Positions 32,639-39,996 of a DNA stretch of 39,996 bases are shown here, piece after piece. The stretch spans positions 1 through 39,996 of the forward strand of contig JBOFUX010000030.1 of NCBI GenBank assembly GCA_051652785.1, given 5' to 3'. This DNA is from JAGNZR01 sp051652785 (GTDB lineage Bacteria; Fusobacteriota; Fusobacteriia; Fusobacteriales; Fusobacteriaceae). The translations under genes were made by a program, and so were the position numbers. The notes beneath the pieces are model-generated. The model ran no database searches and was not told the origin of the DNA. It saw nothing but the letters and a program-made list of their open reading frames with translations. The number at the start of each line of letters is the position of its first letter. The first letter of the stretch is position 1.

Positions 32639-34492
32639 ATGCAAAAATTAAAAGGAACAAGCATGAACCTAATTCAAGATAATATCGAAAAATTAAAATC
32701 AATATTTCCAGAAATATTTGCAGAAAACAAAATAGATTTTGAGGCACTTAAATCAATTTTAGGAGAAGAAGTGGAGAAAGAAAATGAAAGATACTCATTC
32801 AACTGGCATGGGAAAGCTAACGCAAGAAAAATAGCTCAAGAACCGAGTACTGGAACTTTTTTACCATCAAAAGGTGAGTCTAAAGATTGGGAAAATACAG
32901 ATAATTTATATATAGAGGGAGATAATTTAGAAGTATTAAAACTTCTTCAAAAATCATATCACAATAAAGTTAAAATGATATATATAGACCCTCCATACAA
33001 TACAGGAAAAGATTTTGTATATCCAGACAACTTTAAAGATAACTTAAAAAACTATTTAGAGATAACAGGACAGGTTGGAGAAGAGGGACAAAAATTAAGC
33101 ACAAACTCTGATACTAGTGGAAGATACCACTCTGATTGGTTAAATATGATGTATCCAAGATTGAAATTAGTAAGAAACTTACTTACTGATGATGGGGTAA
33201 TATTTATAAGTATAGATGATAATGAAGTATGTAATTTAAAAAAAATTTGTGACGAAATTTTTGGTGAAGGAAACTGTGCTGGGAATTTTATATGGAAAAA
33301 AAGAACAGGTTCAAATGATTCACAAAATATGATTTCTATAGATCATGAGCATATTTTAGTTTATTTTAAAAAAAGCGATTCTAAATTAAATGGAATAAAA
33401 AAAGATTTCAAAAATTATAAAAATCCAGACAATGATTTTCGAGGTCCGTGGATGTCAGATAATTTAACTTGCAATAAAACAGCATCTGAAAGACCAAATT
33501 TATATTATCCAATAACAGATCCGACTACTAACATAACATATCAAGCTAATCCAAATAGAGTTTGGGCTTATGAAAAGGAAAGAATGAATAAAAATATTTC
33601 TGAAGGAAAAATTATATTTCCAAAGACTGGAGTAGGAACACCAACATACAAAAGATTTCAAGAAGAAGTGAAATCAACTAAAAAACCAATAAGTACAATA
33701 TTAGAAGTAGAGATAAATGCAATAGCTACAAAAAAATTAAGAATATTGCTTGGGACTCAATGTTTTGATTATTCAAAAGGTATTAATTTAATACAAAAAT
33801 TAATTACTCAAGGAACAAATTATAATGACATTATTCTCGACTTCTTCTCAGGCTCAGCCACAACAGCTCATGCCATCATGCAATTAAATGCAGAAGATGG
33901 AGGAAATAGAAAACACATAATGGTTCAATTACCTGAACCGTGTGATGAAAACTCAGAAGCTTTTAAAGCAGGTTATAAAAATATCTGTGAAATAGGAAAA
34001 GAAAGAATTAGAAGGGCTGGAGAAAAGATAAAATCAGATGAAACTTTACCATTAGAAAATAGAGAAAAACTAGATACTGGATTTAAAGTATTTAAATTGG
34101 ATACATCTAACATTAAAGAATGGGATGTAGAAACAGAAAATTTAAAACAAAGCTTATTTGATTCGGTGGATAATATAAAATCTGAAAGAACGTCACTAGA
34201 TGTTCTTTATGAAATTTTGTTAAAATATGGTTTAGACTTAAATATACCAATTATAGAAAACAAATATTTTTATTCAATAGGTGGAGGAACACTTTTAGTT
34301 AACCTAGATAAAGAAATAACTCTAGACATAATAGACTTAATATGTGAGGAATATAAAAATATTTTAGAGATAGAGAAAGATTGTAAAACTACGGTTATAT
34401 TAAGAGATAGTTCGTTTAAAAATGATGTAGATAAAACAAATGCAATTCAGAGATTAAAACAAGTTGGAATAAAAGAGATTAGGAGTATATAA
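32639..34492 (+). CDS. mod: Type III restriction-modification methyltransferase (Mod)
   Basis: A 617-residue N6-adenine DNA methyltransferase. The catalytic motif IDPPYNTGKDFVY has DPPY at 117-120, and the SAM-binding motif DFFSGSATTAHA lies at 401-412. This order (DPPY first) is the beta class used by type III Mod subunits. The long middle section (about 190-390) is the expected target-recognition region. The C-terminal part (about 470-617) is the usual helical Mod tail. The start has AAGGAG at 32626-32631, seven bases upstream. I saw no simple-sequence repeat that would suggest phase variation. Mod methylates one strand and is needed for target recognition by Res at 35496. Confidence 0.93.
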   Translation: MQKLKGTSMNLIQDNIEKLKSIFPEIFAENKIDFEALKSILGEEVEKENERYSFNWHGKANARKIAQEPSTGTFLPSKGESKDWENTDNLYIEGDNLEVLKLLQKSYHNKVKMIYIDPPYNTGKDFVYPDNFKDNLKNYLEITGQVGEEGQKLSTNSDTSGRYHSDWLNMMYPRLKLVRNLLTDDGVIFISIDDNEVCNLKKICDEIFGEGNCAGNFIWKKRTGSNDSQNMISIDHEHILVYFKKSDSKLNGIKKDFKNYKNPDNDFRGPWMSDNLTCNKTASERPNLYYPITDPTTNITYQANPNRVWAYEKERMNKNISEGKIIFPKTGVGTPTYKRFQEEVKSTKKPISTILEVEINAIATKKLRILLGTQCFDYSKGINLIQKLITQGTNYNDIILDFFSGSATTAHAIMQLNAEDGGNRKHIMVQLPEPCDENSEAFKAGYKNICEIGKERIRRAGEKIKSDETLPLENREKLDTGFKVFKLDTSNIKEWDVETENLKQSLFDSVDNIKSERTSLDVLYEILLKYGLDLNIPIIENKYFYSIGGGTLLVNLDKEITLDIIDLICEEYKNILEIEKDCKTTVILRDSSFKNDVDKTNAIQRLKQVGIKEIRSI

Positions 34493-34494
34493 TT

Positions 34495-35499
34495 ATGAAA
34501 ATAGAAAAAACAAGTGAAAATTTCTATAAAAATATACTAGAAATACTAAAAAATTCAAGAGAAAAAGTTTTGAGAACTGTAAATCAAACTATAGTAAAAA
34601 CTTATTTTGAAATAGGGAAAGCTATAGTAGAAGAAGAGCAAGAGGGAGAGGTTCGTGCTACATATGGAAAAGAAATAATAAAAGGGCTTTCAGGAAAATT
34701 AACTTCTGAATTCGGAAAAGGATTCTCTGAAACTAATTTAAAGCAAATGAAGAGTTTTTATAATATTTATAAAATTGGTCAGACACTGTCCGACCAATTC
34801 AAACTTTCTTGGTCTCATTATCTTATTCTTATGAGAATAGCTAATATTGAAGAAAGAAAATTTTATGAAATAGAAGCTTATAATAGCAACTGGAGTTTAA
34901 GAGAATTGAGAAGACAGCTAGATTCAGGTCTTTATGAAAGATTCATCTTAAGTAAAGATAAAGAGGCTATTAAACAGCTAGCTATTGAGGGGCAAATAAT
35001 AGAAAAACCAGTAGATATAATTAAAGATCCATATATACTAGAATTTTTAGGTTTTCCAGAAAGGCATAGTTATTCAGAAAATGAACTGGAATCTGAAATC
35101 ATAAATAAATTGGAGATGTTTTTATTAGAACTAGGAAAGGGTTTTACCTTTGTAGGTAGACAAGTAAGATTTACTTTTGATGAGAAACACTTTAGAGTAG
35201 ATCTTGTATTTTATAATAGGCTTCTTAATTGTTTTGTATTAATAGATCTGAAAATAGGAGAAGTAACTCACCAAGATTTGGGACAGATACAGATGGATGT
35301 AAACTACTACGATAGATTTGTAAAACTTCCTGAAGAAAACAAAACTATTGGAATAATAATATGCAAAGAAAAAAACGATACTTTAGTAGAGATAACACTT
35401 CCTGAAAATAATGAGCAGATTTTTGCGAGTAAATACGAAACAGTTCTTCCATCTAAAGAAGATTTTAAAAAACTAGTTATGGAGGAAGAGAAAAATTGA
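34495..35499 (+). CDS. YhcG/DUF1016-family PD-(D/E)XK nuclease-fold protein
   Basis: A 334-residue protein of the YhcG (DUF1016) family. The N-terminal half has the family markers TYFEIGKAIVEEE, FGKGFSETNLKQMKSFY and LSWSHYLILMRI. The C-terminal half is a PD-(D/E)XK nuclease fold: D236 in HFRVDLVFYN and D251-L-K253 in FVLIDLKIG. It starts two bases after the mod stop and ends inside the res start (TTGA overlap), so it is an integral third gene of the restriction operon. Its molecular role is not established. It could act as an accessory nuclease or specificity factor. A 25-base palindrome lies inside it. Confidence 0.85.
   Translation: MKIEKTSENFYKNILEILKNSREKVLRTVNQTIVKTYFEIGKAIVEEEQEGEVRATYGKEIIKGLSGKLTSEFGKGFSETNLKQMKSFYNIYKIGQTLSDQFKLSWSHYLILMRIANIEERKFYEIEAYNSNWSLRELRRQLDSGLYERFILSKDKEAIKQLAIEGQIIEKPVDIIKDPYILEFLGFPERHSYSENELESEIINKLEMFLLELGKGFTFVGRQVRFTFDEKHFRVDLVFYNRLLNCFVLIDLKIGEVTHQDLGQIQMDVNYYDRFVKLPEENKTIGIIICKEKNDTLVEITLPENNEQIFASKYETVLPSKEDFKKLVMEEEKN
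34774..34798 (+). repeat. 25-base near-perfect palindrome inside the yhcG-like gene
   Basis: ATTGGTCAGACA and TGTCCGACCAAT flank one central C; eleven of twelve positions pair. It encodes IGQTLSDQ between two conserved YhcG blocks and is richer in G and C than its surroundings. Confidence 0.8.
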
Positions 35500-38400
35500 A
35501 AATAAAATTTGAAGATAATTTAGAATATCAACTAGAAGCTATCCAGTCCATAACAGATATATTTGTAGGGCAGGAAACTAATAGAACTATGTTTACAGTT
35601 GAAAAGCAAACCAGAGACCAACTGAGACTTGGAGCAGTTGAAAATGATTTGGGAATAGGGAATGGTTTGATGCTATTTCCTGAAGAAATTAAAAGAAACT
35701 TAAATAATATTCAAGTGAAAAATGGATTGCCGCAAACTAAGAACTTAAAAAAAAATGATTATAATTTTTCTGTGGAAATGGAAACAGGAACAGGAAAAAC
35801 TTATGTTTATTTAAGAACTATTATGGAGTTGAATAAAAAATATGGTTTTATTAAATTTATAATAGTCGTTCCATCTCTAGCTATAAAAGAGGGAGTATAC
35901 AAAAATTTAGAAATAACTAGGGAGCATTTTAAAGAACTATACGACAATATACCATATGACTATTTTATATATGATTCTAAAAAAATAGATATGATTCGGA
36001 ACTTTGCTGTTAATGACAGTATTCAAATTATGGTTATAAATATAGATTCCTTCAATAAAGATAAAAATGTTATAAAACAAGAAAGAGACCAAGCAAATGG
36101 ATACAGACCAATAGATTATATTCAGCAATGTAATCCCATTGTGATAATGGATGAACCTCAAAATATGGAAAGTGATAAAGCAAAAGATGCAATAAGAGAG
36201 TTAAATCCACTTTGTACTCTAAGATATTCAGCTACACACAAGAAAGACTATAACTCTGTATTTAAATTAGACTCTGTTGATGCATATGATAAACAACTTG
36301 TTAAACAAATTGAAGTTGCAACGATAGGAGTAACAAACAATAGTAACACAGAATATATTAAAGTAACTAGTATAAAAGCTACGAAAAATGGAGTAAGTGC
36401 TAAGTTAGAGTTAGAAGTTAAAAGTGGGGTAAAGGTAACAAAAAAAGAAGTTGTAGTAAAAAAAGGTGATTTAATAAATGAAAAAGCAAAAAGAGATATT
36501 TATGATGGCTATTTGGTAAATGAGATAACATATAACGAGATAGAACCAGAGAAATCTTTTGTTGATTTAGGGAAGATAAGACTCACATTGGGGCAAGTTA
36601 ATGGTGGTGAAAATCCAGATATAATAAAAAGACTTCAAATAAGAAAAACTATAAAAGAACACTTAGATAAGCAAAAGAGACTAAAATCAAAAGGAATAAA
36701 AGTTTTATCTTTATTTTTTATTGATAAAGTATCAAATTACAGAATTTATGATTCAGAAACTGGAGAAGCCAAAAAAGGTAAATATGCAATTATATTTGAA
36801 GAAGAATATTCAAATTTAATTGAGCATCCAGAATATCAAGGTTTAGGAACACTTTCTATTCCTTTGTACAAAAGAGCTAGTGTAGTTCATGATGGATATT
36901 TTTCAATGGATAAAAAGAAGAGTAAGAATGGAAAAGATTATTTTGAAGAAAAAGATACAAAAGGAACCACAAATGCAGACAGCGATACTTTTAATAAGAT
37001 TATGAGGGATAAGGAAAAATTACTTAGTTTTGAAGAACCATTATCATTTATATTCTCTCATTCAGCGCTAAAAGAGGGCTGGGATAATCCAAATGTATTT
37101 CAGATATGCACTTTAAATGAAACTAAATCTGAAATGAAAAAAAGACAAGAGATTGGAAGAGGGCTACGAATAGCTATAAACCAAAATGGCGAGAGAGTTC
37201 ATGGATTTGAGGTTAATACCTTAACAGTTATGGTTAACGAATCTTATGAACAGTTTGTTGAAAGTTTACAAAAAGAAATGGAAGAGGAAGAAAACATTAA
37301 ATTTGGTGTTATTGAAAGCTATATCTTTGCTAACATTGTAGTAGAAATAAAACATGGAAAAAAAATATATCTAGGTCATGAAAAGTCAGAAGAGATTTAT
37401 AACTATCTTTTGACACAAAAATATATAAATAATAAAGGAAAAGCAGAAGAAAAATTGAAAATAGATTTAAAAGATAATAAAATATTCTTACCAGAAGAGT
37501 TTGACTTTATAAAAAATGAAATTATAGAAAAATTAAAATCTACCGCTAGTAAATTAGTTATTAAAAATGCTGAGGATAAACATAAAATCTCTATTAACAA
37601 AGGTATTTTACTTAGTCCAGAGTTTAAAGAGCTTTGGGAAAGAATGAAATATAAAACTAATTATAAAGTTGAGTTTAATGAAGAAGAGTTAATTAAAAAA
37701 ACTATTGAAACAATTGATAATACTATTTATATACCTACTGATAAATATCTATTTGAAAAGAAGAAATTGCAAATAACTCAAGGTGGAATAGAAGGTGGAG
37801 TAGAGGAGAGTGATATTGAATATGAAGCTATAAAAATTAATAATAAGTATAAATTACCTGATATAATTACATATTTGCAAAATGAAACTAATTTAACAAG
37901 AAAAAGTCTTGTGAATATTCTCACAAGAACATCAACTTTAAACAGTTTTAAAAAGAATCCACAACTATACTTAGAGCAAGTAACAGCGATAATAAAGAGA
38001 ACCATGAAAACATTTATAGTTGATGGAATTAAATATGAAAAAATTGGTGACAACGACTACTATTGTCAAGAGTTATTTGAAACACAAGATTTATTTGGAT
38101 ATTTAAAAACAGAGTTAAATAAAAATGGAAATATGATATATAGTTTAAAATCTCCATATTCTCATGCAATTACAGATTCATCTATTGAAAGTATATTTGC
38201 AAAAGAGTTAGAAAAGAATAAAAATGTTGTTGTATATGCTAAATTACCCGCTTGGTTTAAAATATCTACACCTTTAGGAAGTTATAATCCTGATTGGGCA
38301 GTTTTAGTAAAGCCAGATTTAGTTAAAAATGAAGAAAAATTGTATTTTATTATTGAAACTAAAGGGTCATTATTTGCAGAGGATAGAAGGGAAACAGAAA

Positions 38401-38501
38401 ATTTAAAGATTAAATGTGGAAAAGAGCATTTTAAAGCTATAAATAGTGAAATAAATTTTGAAGTGGTAAGTGATTTTGAAAACTTAATAAACAAATTTTA
38501 A
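35496..38501 (+). CDS. res: Type III restriction endonuclease subunit (Res)
   Basis: A 1001-residue superfamily 2 helicase-nuclease. The Walker A motif is METGTGKTYVYL (ETGTGKT at 96-102), Walker B is DEPQ (219-222, VIMDEPQNMES), SATHKKDY is motif III-like, and QEIGRGLRIA is motif VI. The C-terminal nuclease is PD-(D/E)XK, with D933 in YNPDWAVLV and E954-T-K956 in FIIETKGSLF. Both ATPase and nuclease parts appear intact. Its TTG start overlaps the yhcG stop, with GGAGGAAG upstream. With Mod it cuts unmodified foreign DNA. Confidence 0.93.
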   Translation: MKIKFEDNLEYQLEAIQSITDIFVGQETNRTMFTVEKQTRDQLRLGAVENDLGIGNGLMLFPEEIKRNLNNIQVKNGLPQTKNLKKNDYNFSVEMETGTGKTYVYLRTIMELNKKYGFIKFIIVVPSLAIKEGVYKNLEITREHFKELYDNIPYDYFIYDSKKIDMIRNFAVNDSIQIMVINIDSFNKDKNVIKQERDQANGYRPIDYIQQCNPIVIMDEPQNMESDKAKDAIRELNPLCTLRYSATHKKDYNSVFKLDSVDAYDKQLVKQIEVATIGVTNNSNTEYIKVTSIKATKNGVSAKLELEVKSGVKVTKKEVVVKKGDLINEKAKRDIYDGYLVNEITYNEIEPEKSFVDLGKIRLTLGQVNGGENPDIIKRLQIRKTIKEHLDKQKRLKSKGIKVLSLFFIDKVSNYRIYDSETGEAKKGKYAIIFEEEYSNLIEHPEYQGLGTLSIPLYKRASVVHDGYFSMDKKKSKNGKDYFEEKDTKGTTNADSDTFNKIMRDKEKLLSFEEPLSFIFSHSALKEGWDNPNVFQICTLNETKSEMKKRQEIGRGLRIAINQNGERVHGFEVNTLTVMVNESYEQFVESLQKEMEEEENIKFGVIESYIFANIVVEIKHGKKIYLGHEKSEEIYNYLLTQKYINNKGKAEEKLKIDLKDNKIFLPEEFDFIKNEIIEKLKSTASKLVIKNAEDKHKISINKGILLSPEFKELWERMKYKTNYKVEFNEEELIKKTIETIDNTIYIPTDKYLFEKKKLQITQGGIEGGVEESDIEYEAIKINNKYKLPDIITYLQNETNLTRKSLVNILTRTSTLNSFKKNPQLYLEQVTAIIKRTMKTFIVDGIKYEKIGDNDYYCQELFETQDLFGYLKTELNKNGNMIYSLKSPYSHAITDSSIESIFAKELEKNKNVVVYAKLPAWFKISTPLGSYNPDWAVLVKPDLVKNEEKLYFIIETKGSLFAEDRRETENLKIKCGKEHFKAINSEINFEVVSDFENLINKF

Positions 38502-38564
38502 CAAAAACATAGTTATATTTTACTGTATATTAAATATATATTTATAATTAATAGGAGGTTTTAA

Positions 38565-39536
38565 ATGAAAAAAATAGGAAAATTTATAGGTATTTTTATT
38601 ATGTTTTTTAGTTTATCAACTTTTAATTATGGAAAAGAAATTAAAGTTGGACTACTTTTGTCAATGGGAGGATTAGGTGATAAATCATTTAATGATTCGG
38701 CATACAGCGGTCTTTTAAGAGCACAGAAAGATTTTAAGATAAAAACAAAATATATAGAACCTTCTTCTTGGTCAGAAGACGCAATGTTTTTAAATGAATT
38801 TGTTGAAAATGATTTTGATTTAATTATTGCAACTTCATACACAACACAAGACGCACTAGAGGAAATAGCGATTAAGCATCCTAAAATAAAATTTGCAATA
38901 ATAGATACCGAGGCAAAAGGAGAAAATATTGCTTCACTTCTATTTAAAGAAGAGGAAGGATCGTTTCTAGTTGGGGCACTAGCTGGAATGATGAGTAAAA
39001 ATAAAAAAATAGGGTTTATAGGAGCAGCTGATATTCCACTTATTAATAATTTTAAAAAAGGTTATGAGCAAGGAGCTAAATACATTGATCCTAGTATTAA
39101 AATTTTAACATCTTATATTGGAGGGGAATCTCCCTATAGTGATCCAATAAAAGGTAAAGAAAATGCAATATCAATGATAAAACAAGATGTAGATATTATA
39201 TACCATGCTAGTGGAAATACAGGAAATGGAATTATGGAAGCAATAAAAGAATATAATATTTATGCTATAGGAGTAGACAGTAATCAAGATGATATGGTTC
39301 CAGGAAAAGTGTTAACATCCATGATTAAAAATATTGATAATGTTATCTATAATCTAATATCTGATACTATTAATGATAAATTTGTTGGAGGAGTTCATTA
39401 TTTTGGAACAAAAGAAAAAGGAGTAGGAACTACAGATTTTAAATACACTGCTGAAATTATTGGAAAAAAAAATCTAGATAAATTAGAGCAAATAAAAAAT
39501 GCTATAAATAGCAATAAAATAAAAGTTATAAAATAA
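38565..39536 (+). CDS. BMP/PnrA-family substrate-binding protein, secreted
   Basis: A 323-residue periplasmic binding protein of the BMP (Med/PnrA) family, most of whose members bind purine nucleosides for an ABC importer. Family markers are GLLLSMGGLGDKSFNDSAYSG (residues near 29-49), ATSYTTQDAL, FKEEEGSFLVGALAG, IGFIGAADIP and YAIGVDSNQDD. The signal peptide (about 1-23, ending TFNYGKE) has no lipobox cysteine, so it should be cleaved by signal peptidase I and be soluble in the periplasm; Gram-positive members are usually lipoproteins. No permease or ATPase gene follows. A ribosome site AGGAGG precedes the ATG. It has a strong terminator after it. No confident promoter was found in the 63-base gap before it. 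Confidence 0.87.
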   Translation: MKKIGKFIGIFIMFFSLSTFNYGKEIKVGLLLSMGGLGDKSFNDSAYSGLLRAQKDFKIKTKYIEPSSWSEDAMFLNEFVENDFDLIIATSYTTQDALEEIAIKHPKIKFAIIDTEAKGENIASLLFKEEEGSFLVGALAGMMSKNKKIGFIGAADIPLINNFKKGYEQGAKYIDPSIKILTSYIGGESPYSDPIKGKENAISMIKQDVDIIYHASGNTGNGIMEAIKEYNIYAIGVDSNQDDMVPGKVLTSMIKNIDNVIYNLISDTINDKFVGGVHYFGTKEKGVGTTDFKYTAEIIGKKNLDKLEQIKNAINSNKIKVIK

Positions 39537-39570
39537 TACAAGTGTTAAATATATATTTTACAAATCGTAT

Positions 39571-39608
39571 AAAAAGAGAGGGATTTTTTAAAAAATCCCT
39601 CTCTTTTT
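39571..39608. terminator. Perfect terminator after the BMP gene, possibly bidirectional
   Basis: A perfect 38-base palindrome: AAAAAGAGAGGGATTTTTT and its complement. Each flank gives a T-run, so it can stop transcription on either strand. Confidence 0.93.
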
Positions 39609-39966
39609 ATGGTGTAATAATTTATTTTGAACGAATATCAACACTAACACCCCAAAATTGTAAAACGGTTTAAAATGGTATCTTTACTATAATTATAGGT
39701 ACCATAGTGTCATTATAAAACACTTATAAATAACCACCTATAAAGAACTTTACAATATAAAAAATAATTATCAATCGTTTTTATATTATGAATATATTTT
39801 ATAAAAAATAAAAAATAAAAATTATTAAAAAAGTATTTTTATAAATGTTTTTTTATTAAAAAAAAAGTATAAAAAAATTTATACTTTAAAATCTAATATT
39901 TTGATGGTTTTATATAAATTTAAAATTTTTAATTTTTGAGAAAATATAATTCATTAGTGAAAAAAA
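39609..39966. other. Non-coding AT-rich interval
   Basis: No ORF of note is seen on either strand. The interval holds ATGGTATC (39675-39682) pairing with GGTACCAT (39698-39705) around the palindromic loop TATAATTATA. It also holds a half-site ATAATTATCA (39764-39773) resembling half a Fur box. A ten-base hairpin (39864-39873 with 39878-39887) is followed by a T-run only when read on the minus strand. It may be the leader region of the next operon. Confidence 0.5.
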
Positions 39967-39995
39967 TTGACAAAAAAAATAAAGTGTCGTATAAT
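39967..39995 (+). promoter_or_regulatory. Fully consensus promoter reading out of the window
   Basis: TTGACA at 39967-39972, a 17-base spacer and TATAAT at 39990-39995. All twelve promoter bases match the sigma-70 consensus. The gene driven lies beyond the right edge. Confidence 0.88.
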
Positions 39996-39996
39996 T

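Noticed and set aside
32510..32640. Insertion of the restriction operon into the SpoIID-like gene, cutting off its 3' end
   Set aside because: At first the ORF looked truncated by an island. The missing GFGHGVGM half is present at the N-terminus and the downstream frame restores VWG, so permutation plus a small frameshift explains the data better.
32639..34492. Phase-variable repeat tract in mod
   Set aside because: Many type III mod genes carry tandem repeats that switch frame; only short A-runs are present here, which are normal for this base composition.
38520..38548. Promoter TTACTG-17-TATAAT for the BMP gene
   Set aside because: The transcript would begin inside the ribosome site, leaving no usable leader.
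1..39996. CRISPR array, tRNA or rRNA genes, insertion sequences
   Set aside because: No regularly spaced repeat, no cloverleaf or rRNA-like segment and no transposase were seen on reading through; the only repeats are the short tandem at 4181, the csp pair and palindromes.

Overview
The window is very AT-rich (G+C looks to be roughly 30 percent) and densely packed, with almost every gene on the + strand. A low-G+C genome with an outer-membrane beta-barrel protein, KDO activation for LPS (kdsB), a butyrate-type kinase pair (ptb/buk), a HydE maturase and a PTS sugar permease points to an anaerobic Gram-negative fermenter. A Fusobacteriota chromosome (Fusobacterium or Cetobacterium-like) fits best. 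This is inference from gene content and protein style; no 16S or database match was available.

Layout. 1-5800: two cold-shock genes that are near duplicates, a type IA topoisomerase III, a short CstA-type transporter and a lone hydE. 5870-9950: galE, copA, a YchJ-like SEC-C protein and an ArsC/Spx-fold protein, apparently one transcription unit. 10180-12870: an outer-membrane protein and a glucose-type PTS IICB, each with its own promoter. 12957-13419: the only minus-strand unit, a 98-codon gene preceded by a previously unlisted 48-codon ORF. 13667-19265: udk, a LysE-like exporter, mnmA, leucine dehydrogenase, ptb and buk in a tight + strand run; the last three together can turn branched-chain amino acids into acid plus ATP. 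19457-19732: a cysteine-rich DUF2325 gene under a strong promoter overlapped by a Fur-like palindrome. 19886-30190: tex, a histidine-kinase-like gene, ileS, lspA, glyQ and glyS. 30262-32620: kdsB and a SpoIID/LytB lipoprotein whose domain halves are in swapped order and whose 3' end appears frameshifted. 32639-38501: a three-gene restriction-modification operon, type III mod, a YhcG/DUF1016 PD-(D/E)XK nuclease, and type III res. 38565-39536: a BMP-family periplasmic binding protein. The last 460 bases are non-coding and end in a textbook-consensus promoter that reads out of the window.

The items most worth a second look are the permuted SpoIID protein with its frame break, the mod-yhcG-res operon, the histidine-kinase-like protein with no phospho-acceptor histidine, the Fur-like box over the DUF2325 promoter, and the unlisted 48-codon minus-strand ORF. 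No tRNA, rRNA, CRISPR array, insertion sequence or prophage was seen.
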